Of a stretch of DNA of 64,000 bases, positions 59,141 through 64,000 are shown piece after piece. Source of the DNA: Gnetum montanum. Taxonomy: Eukaryota > Streptophyta > Gnetopsida > Gnetales > Gnetaceae. Location of the stretch: assembly GCA_015680685.1 (NCBI GenBank), contig MNCI01017783.1:479901-543900 (forward strand). Reading direction: 5' to 3'. Position numbers and translations under genes: made by a program. The notes under the pieces were generated by a model. That model was not told the DNA's origin, ran no database searches, and worked only from the letters and a program-made list of their open reading frames with translations. Each line of letters starts with the position of its first letter. Position 1 is the stretch's first letter.

Positions 59141-59376
59141 TGATGAGCGGCAGGTACCCCTACGCTCAACCATATGAATACGAGCATTTTCACGCGCGAT
59201 CCGGTCGAACTCCACAGACGGACTAGTTGTGGCACCTAGATCGCTAACCTTATGTCGCAGTTCGCTATCTTCCCACCTCGACTAATATTTATATTTGTCA
59301 TGTATGGTTTAGTCCAGAGTAAGGTGTATGATGTGTTCCTAATTCTATGCTACTCCTGAAGGTAATGGAAAATAAT
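59141..59376 (-). repeat. Start of a CpG-rich LTR, cut by the gap
   Basis: It begins TGATGAGCGGCAGGTACCCC and follows the element A/C LTR pattern in reverse orientation (GACTAGTTGTGGCACCTAGA, GTCATGTATGGTTTAGTCC). It keeps many CpGs (GCGCGATCCGGTCGAACTCC) where the older LTRs have TG or CA, so it is probably a young insertion. The possible target repeat is ATCTA. The rest is lost in the N run. Confidence 0.75.
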
Positions 59377-59456
59377 ANNNNNNNNNNNNNNNNNNNNNNN
59401 NNNNNNNNNNNNNNNNNNNNNNNNNNNNNNNNNNNNNNNNNNNNNNNNNNNNNNNN
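59377..59456. other. Assembly gap (80 N)
   Basis: A run of 80 N between the LTR start and the second copy of the 557-bp segment. Confidence 1.
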
Positions 59457-60013
59457 GCCTATAACTATATCTAGCTTGCCACCCCTACCATTGCCCCTAT
59501 AGGCACATGGCTGGTCAACCAACCAACCTTCATGTTTGTATTTCTCCAAAATAACATGAACAGTTGGTGATAGAGTGCTAACAATATTGTACTTTGAACA
59601 ACAAGTAGAATAACATAGTAGACAATGAGGAGCCTTAGCAGATGGGGAGCCTTAGCTTTGCAAGGTAGTGTGTGTTTATGAATGCGATATCACAAGATAA
59701 TGTATGTATACAGTACCTACCGATGCCCCTAACTCATAAAACAATGTAGTTATCCTTGTCACTAGCTATTATATGTACTTGGAAGATTTCAATTTGGTCT
59801 AAGCCATTTGGGAGTAGACACTTTGGATGCAAACCAAAGTGCTAACACATTGAATGTAAACCAAAGTACTCTATAAGATATAGAGGGTGCCACTAATAAT
59901 ACAAGGTTCATCATAGATAACAGGATGAGCTATATGATAAAAAAGACACCATATTTATATATGCATTCTTGTATAGGCAAAGTAATTCATTTTCACTTTC
60001 TGTTCTTAATCTA
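59457..60013. repeat. Second copy of the 557-bp direct duplication
   Basis: It matches 58583-59140 and continues past the LTR insertion point into AAGAGATTAATTTTAG, so it represents the empty site. Confidence 0.9.
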
Positions 60014-60404
60014 TAAGAGATTAATTTTAGTTTATTAAAAAGGCTTGGAATTTGTAGTAGAACGTTTGAAGTAAGATAAAATTGATATGATTTTGTCAAA
60101 GATATTTTAGAAATTTTTTTTCTTACATTCTAAGTAATATATTACTTCCTAACTTGCGCAATGTTGTCTTCCTAACTTGCCTATATTACTTGGAATTTTT
60201 TGTACATATTCTAATAAGATGTTCTACTTATTTAGTCAAGATACTAATCTTTTTCTTTTGTCTCTTCAACAGTAGTCTTGGAATACTTGTGTTGTTCTAT
60301 TGCTTATAATTTTAAGAATAAGAAATGAATAATGAACTAATAAACACATAGCATAAGTTTTGACAAGCAATATATCACATTTGAACAACATCATATAATA
60401 ATGA
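60014..60404. other. AT-rich stretch, nothing recognised
   Basis: No gene or repeat end could be supported. Confidence 0.3.
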
Positions 60405-61150
60405 GTCTAATGAATGGTGTTCAATGCCCAATCATATAATTTGTAAACATCATAGTATAACATGTTGTTATCTATGAATGAACTAGGTTCAACATTTAGC
60501 CTAGTTACATTGCAAGTTATTGTCTGTTATGCTCATAATGGAATCAAGTTGTATGATTAAGTGTAATTAAGGTGTATGATAATGATAGTATTTTGGCAAT
60601 TAATATTAAATATATAAATTTTTCTAAAAATGTAAATTAACTAAAAATAAAAATAAAACCTTATCTAGCTTAAAGTGATAAGTGTCCACTTCGTCAACCT
60701 ACTGGTATATTCTTGGATTTATGAATTAATTATCGGGTGATCAAATTAACCAACTCTTGGGTGAATCAAACTAACTACTAGTATTACTGAGTTAATTGGT
60801 GGCTAATTCATGAGGTATCAATGTGTTTATAGCCATTACTAAAGAAATGGAAACATAAATGTAAACATCATGTAATTAACTATTTAATGACAAGTGATAA
60901 ATCCATTGTTGGTTGGCTACGATGTTGGGCATTTGATATTGGAGCTACAATATCGGATCCCTGATATCAGGGCATAAGCTATTATGTTGGATATCCAATA
61001 TATTGTAGACCTGTGTAGGCCTATAAATATGACACTTAGGCACACGGTCTAACAACAATTTCATTTCAACATTAGCAAAATTCTGTCAATTTGTTTTCTT
61101 GATTTTAGCTCTTAGCACTTAGTAGTGTATACTCGTAGTGTGATGTTATG
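60405..61150. repeat. Chimeric, diverged LTR pieces beside element D
   Basis: About 60405-60900 resembles the family LTR in reverse orientation (AATGCCCAATCATATAATTTG, and TTAAGTGTAATTAAGGTGTATGAT near 60556). About 60905-61150 resembles the U3/R part in plus orientation: ATATTGGAGCTACAATATCGG palindromic motifs and the TATA box TATAAATAT at 61022. No primer site follows. The sequence passes directly into mid-gag at about 61160. Confidence 0.45.
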
Positions 61151-61159
61151 TAATTGAAC

Positions 61160-62470
61160 AGAGTCGACGATGCTTGCATCCTTCAAAACATCAAAAGTGA
61201 TTGGAAAAAATTGAAGCTATTTCTAGAACAGTTGTCAAGGATGTAAAGAGCTTGTACAAGTCATTGGAACCTAAATCAATTAGACGTTGGAGTACCATGG
61301 TTGAAATTTTCAACAACAAATATCATACTTATTCATGAGTGTCTAACTTATGGAAACAAATCAAGGGACTCATGAAATCCTTGATGTAGTAATGGTAGGT
61401 ACTATTCACTATTACACAAATCCCTAGGCCATGGATTTTAACTAAGGAAACAACTTAGGCACATTGTAGATGGGATGCGAAGCAAAACTAGAGAGACTCT
61501 TGGGGTTTACGCCTAAGCTAGGTTATCAGAAATGACCATCCATCATAATCAAAAAGTAATTGACTAGGTAGCAAAGTAGGAAGGTCAGCTAAGAAAAAGG
61601 GAATTAGTTGAAGAGTACAATAGAGACCCATCAATCTGAAAGAAAGATGCACAAGTCTATGATATATAAGAGGAGAAAACCTTGGATTAGGCCATTCAAA
61701 AAAAAAAAGACTCCATTGATCTAGAAATCTATAAGTGACATCATAATCAAAGTAGAGAAGATGTGGGATTTTGTTGATGAAAAATTTACAATTGCATTAA
61801 AGATAGTGGATGAAAGAACTGAGCAAGCCTTCGAGAAAGGCAGAGACAAGAGGAAGAAGAAGGAATCTAGACAAAAAGGCAAAGTTGCTTCAGTGGCTAA
61901 GTGCATAGACACCAGCTCCATAGATAAGAAATGTTGCACTATGTGTTACTGTGAACATCCTAAGGGATGTTGTCTAGTCATGGCACATGTATAAGAGACA
62001 GAAGCATATGCACTCAATCCCAAATTTGTTAAAATAAAAATGCCCAAATAGTTATCTTATCCTCAAGATAACTACCGATAGAACCTTCAACCAATGTATT
62101 ATCCTAGTGGAGCTTTGCCCTAGCCATAGGAGCACTATTAGTAGTAGTGGCAATAGCCTCAATCATGGGCTATCCCACCACCTCGCCAACAATATCCATA
62201 GAGATAGCTAGATCGGTATATATATTTTGTTCAACATCTAGTATCACATGGTAATGCAACTATTTAGACCCCACAATACTATATAGAAAAATGCCACAAA
62301 TTGATGTCACCCAGGACAAACCCACACTTGCATGTGCATCCACTAATAGTTGGTGATTCTAATTAGCACCTAAATTCTCTACCACTAGTGCCACCTCCTA
62401 TTATGCAGGGGGGATTTTTGTCACAATCATAGCAAAAGAGTGCTATGAGGGTAGTTAATATACATGAGGA
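61160..62470 (+). pseudogene. Gag fragment of Athila-like element D
   Basis: The plus strand starts inside gag with ACILQNIKSDWKKLKLF (about 61171), equivalent to the FHDACTLQNIE block of element C, so the gag N-terminus has been deleted. The core continues to about 61520 with stops. The open segment 61761-61994 (MWDFVDEKFTIALKIVDERT, then KRKKKESRQKGK) is a coiled, basic region with a Cys/His block CCTMCYCEHPKGCC near 61935, equivalent to the possible zinc block of B2. A Tyr/Pro-rich end with MYYPSGAL (about 62095) follows. Confidence 0.65.
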
Positions 62471-63110
62471 GATAGTTACCTACAAGTCTTAACCTAGGAA
62501 ATGACCATTATTTAGAACAACACTAGGCAAGACTCAATGGATGAGAAACACATCTACTTCTAATCTACATCAAGTACTTCTCAACACAACAAGCTTCCAA
62601 CTTCATCATGTTCAAATGTCATCACTCTCATGCTTACTTAGACCATAATTGATTGGATCAAGGTAGGGGATCTTCCATAGAAGAGAACTAATCTAGGAAG
62701 GCCCTCATTTTATCTCCAAATAGTAGGACAAAGACCATGAAAATTTCTATTGGATTCTAGGTCTAGAGTGAACTTGATATCTTAAGACATGTATTAGGCC
62801 TAGAACTTACCACCACTAGAGAAAAGTAACATTTTCTTAGAGCTTGTAGACTAGTTAATCATAGTTTCACTTGGAAAATTAAAAGATGTAATTACTACCA
62901 TTAGTGGCTAGTCTTACCATGCTAAATTTCTAGTTATTCACATGGGGGAAAATTAGGGAGAATTTCCAATTATCATGGGAAGAGCTTGGCTTAGCACTGT
63001 AGATGCTAAGCTCAGAATTCCTGATTTGTCCTTAGAACTTTTCCAAGGAAGTTGAGGCCAAAATCATACAAAGATGGAGAGTTCCATGTATCGCATACAA
63101 TGATAATGGG
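62471..63110 (+). pseudogene. Protease region of element D, broken
   Basis: The plus-strand C-terminal protease part is clear at about 62920-63050: AKFLVIHMGEN, a stop, then GEFPIIMGRAWLSTVDAKLR and IPDLSLELF. NLPPLEKSNI and LELVD lie upstream near 62800-62850 in shifted frames. The catalytic DLG block could not be located with confidence. It is the same family as the proteases of B1 and B2. Confidence 0.65.
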
Positions 63111-63400
63111 TTCAATTACAGGCAAAGAATCTGGGTAATCAAACAAGAGGAAACCAAGGCATGCAGTAGATGTGTTGAAACAAGTTGTGTGCAAAATTGT
63201 CTATATGTAGCAGCCACCCAACAGAAGGGCACCTAGTGGCTAATTACAAGTGAAGAAACTCAATCTGATAAGTACATGGAACCTAAAGAGAAAATTATCA
63301 ATACATATGTAGCAAAAATAGATAATTTAGAATAGCTAAGGAAAAGACACTTCTAACCTCAAATCAAGCAAGAAGAAGAAATAGACTAGGGATACCTGGA
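63111..63400 (+). other. Linker between protease and RT of element D
   Basis: Decayed charged sequence corresponding to the region between protease and RT in B1 and B2. No domain is recognised. Confidence 0.4.
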
Positions 63401-64000
63401 TATCCTAGACACAATGGAACAAGAATTGCTGGAATTGAAATTCCTATTGGAAGCATTAGAATATGCATTCCTAAACAATAAAAAGCCAATGATAATCAAT
63501 GCTAACCTAGATAAAGAAGAGAAAAGGAAACTACTAGAAGTGCTTAACAAATGGCCTATAGTATTCATGTGGTCTTATGATTAGATCATGGAAATTGATC
63601 CATGAATTTGTCAACAATAGATTTATACTAATTCTGTAGTCAAACCAAAATGCAAACCTTAATGAAGGCTCAATCCTAAACTCAAGGAGGTAGTCATGAA
63701 AGAATTGGAAATGTTGCTAAAGGCAAGATTCATCTATCCTATTGTGGATAGTGAATGGGTCAATCCTTTGATGATAGTTCCAAAGAAGGAATGTAAATGA
63801 TGCATCTACATCGACTTTTGGATGTTGAACTTAGCCACATTCAAGGATGACTTCCCATTGCCATTTGTTGATCAGGTCCTAGACACAATCTTAAGACATG
63901 AGTATTAAAGTTTTCTGGATGGGTACAATGGATACAATCAAATTTTCATTTCACCTGAAGACCTAGAGGAGACCATGTTCACTAGTCCATGGGAAGCACT
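63401..64000 (+). pseudogene. N-terminal reverse transcriptase of element D, running off the edge
   Basis: Plus strand: EYAFLNNKKPMIINANL (about 63458), then ARFIYPIVDSEWVNPLMIVP (about 63725) followed by KKE, IDFWMLNLATFKDDFPLPFV (about 63810), SFLDGYNGYNQI (about 63912) and EETMFTSPWEA at the edge. Block order matches the B1 RT. Stops are present near 63585, 63605, 63660, 63798 and 63907. The active site lies beyond the window. Confidence 0.8.

Noticed and set aside
1-64000. CRISPR arrays, tRNA or rRNA genes, bacterial-type operons
   Set aside because: Repeats with unique spacers, cloverleaf-like clusters or rRNA blocks were not found. The periodic repeats seen are tandem or palindromic without spacers.

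Overview
The window looks like gene-poor nuclear DNA from a seed plant with a very large, repeat-rich genome. A conifer is my best guess but is not proven. The reasons are nested LTR retrotransposons of the plant-specific Athila and Tat lineages of Ty3/gypsy, strong loss of CpG (decay to TG/CA) in most of them, pieces of a plant LINE, and one low-copy plant receptor-like kinase gene with small introns. No bacterial or organellar genes, CRISPR arrays, rRNA genes or tRNA genes were seen.

Layout. 1-1325 (-): decayed multi-exon gene or extra transposon ORF, unidentified, running off the left edge. 1440-9150: degenerate Tat-like element on the + strand (RT, RNase H, second RNase H, integrase at about 2283-5745), with a short-unit tandem array after pol and arrays of degenerate palindromes on both sides. 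9560-11209 (-): 5' end of an Athila-like element (gag start, primer site, LTR). 11456-17525 (+): complete gag-only Athila-like element C with two LTRs. 17526-20040: G-poor block without genes. 21500-22244, 40689-41660 and 51732-52500 (-): one LINE broken into three pieces by two insertions. 22245-40688 (-): 18.4-kb Athila-like element A, gag plus a large extra ORF and no pol, flanked by a 5-bp AAAAG duplication. Element B1 (27208-36889, -), which has gag and pol, is nested inside A. 41665-51731 (-): a second gag-pol copy, B2, inserted in the LINE.

52500-58300 is the host-gene island. It has a tandem duplication, a three-exon LRK10-like receptor kinase gene (54086-56404, -), a truncated paralogue of its first exon, and repeated copies of the upstream region. 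58583-60013 contains a direct duplication of about 557 bp around an 80-N gap. One copy is interrupted by the start of a CpG-rich, probably young LTR, and I read it as two haplotypes joined end to end. From about 60405 to the right edge there is a fragmentary + strand Athila-like element D (LTR pieces, gag, protease, RT).

How the parts relate. Elements A, B1, B2, C, D, G and the 59141 LTR belong to one superfamily. They share an LTR end (TGATGAG... on one strand), primer sites that resemble a decayed tRNA-Asp site, gag blocks and a 3' spacer. B1 and B2 represent the pol-bearing form. A and C lack pol and would have needed it in trans. All pol copies are dead, with stops and lost catalytic residues. 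The only gene that appears intact is the receptor kinase.
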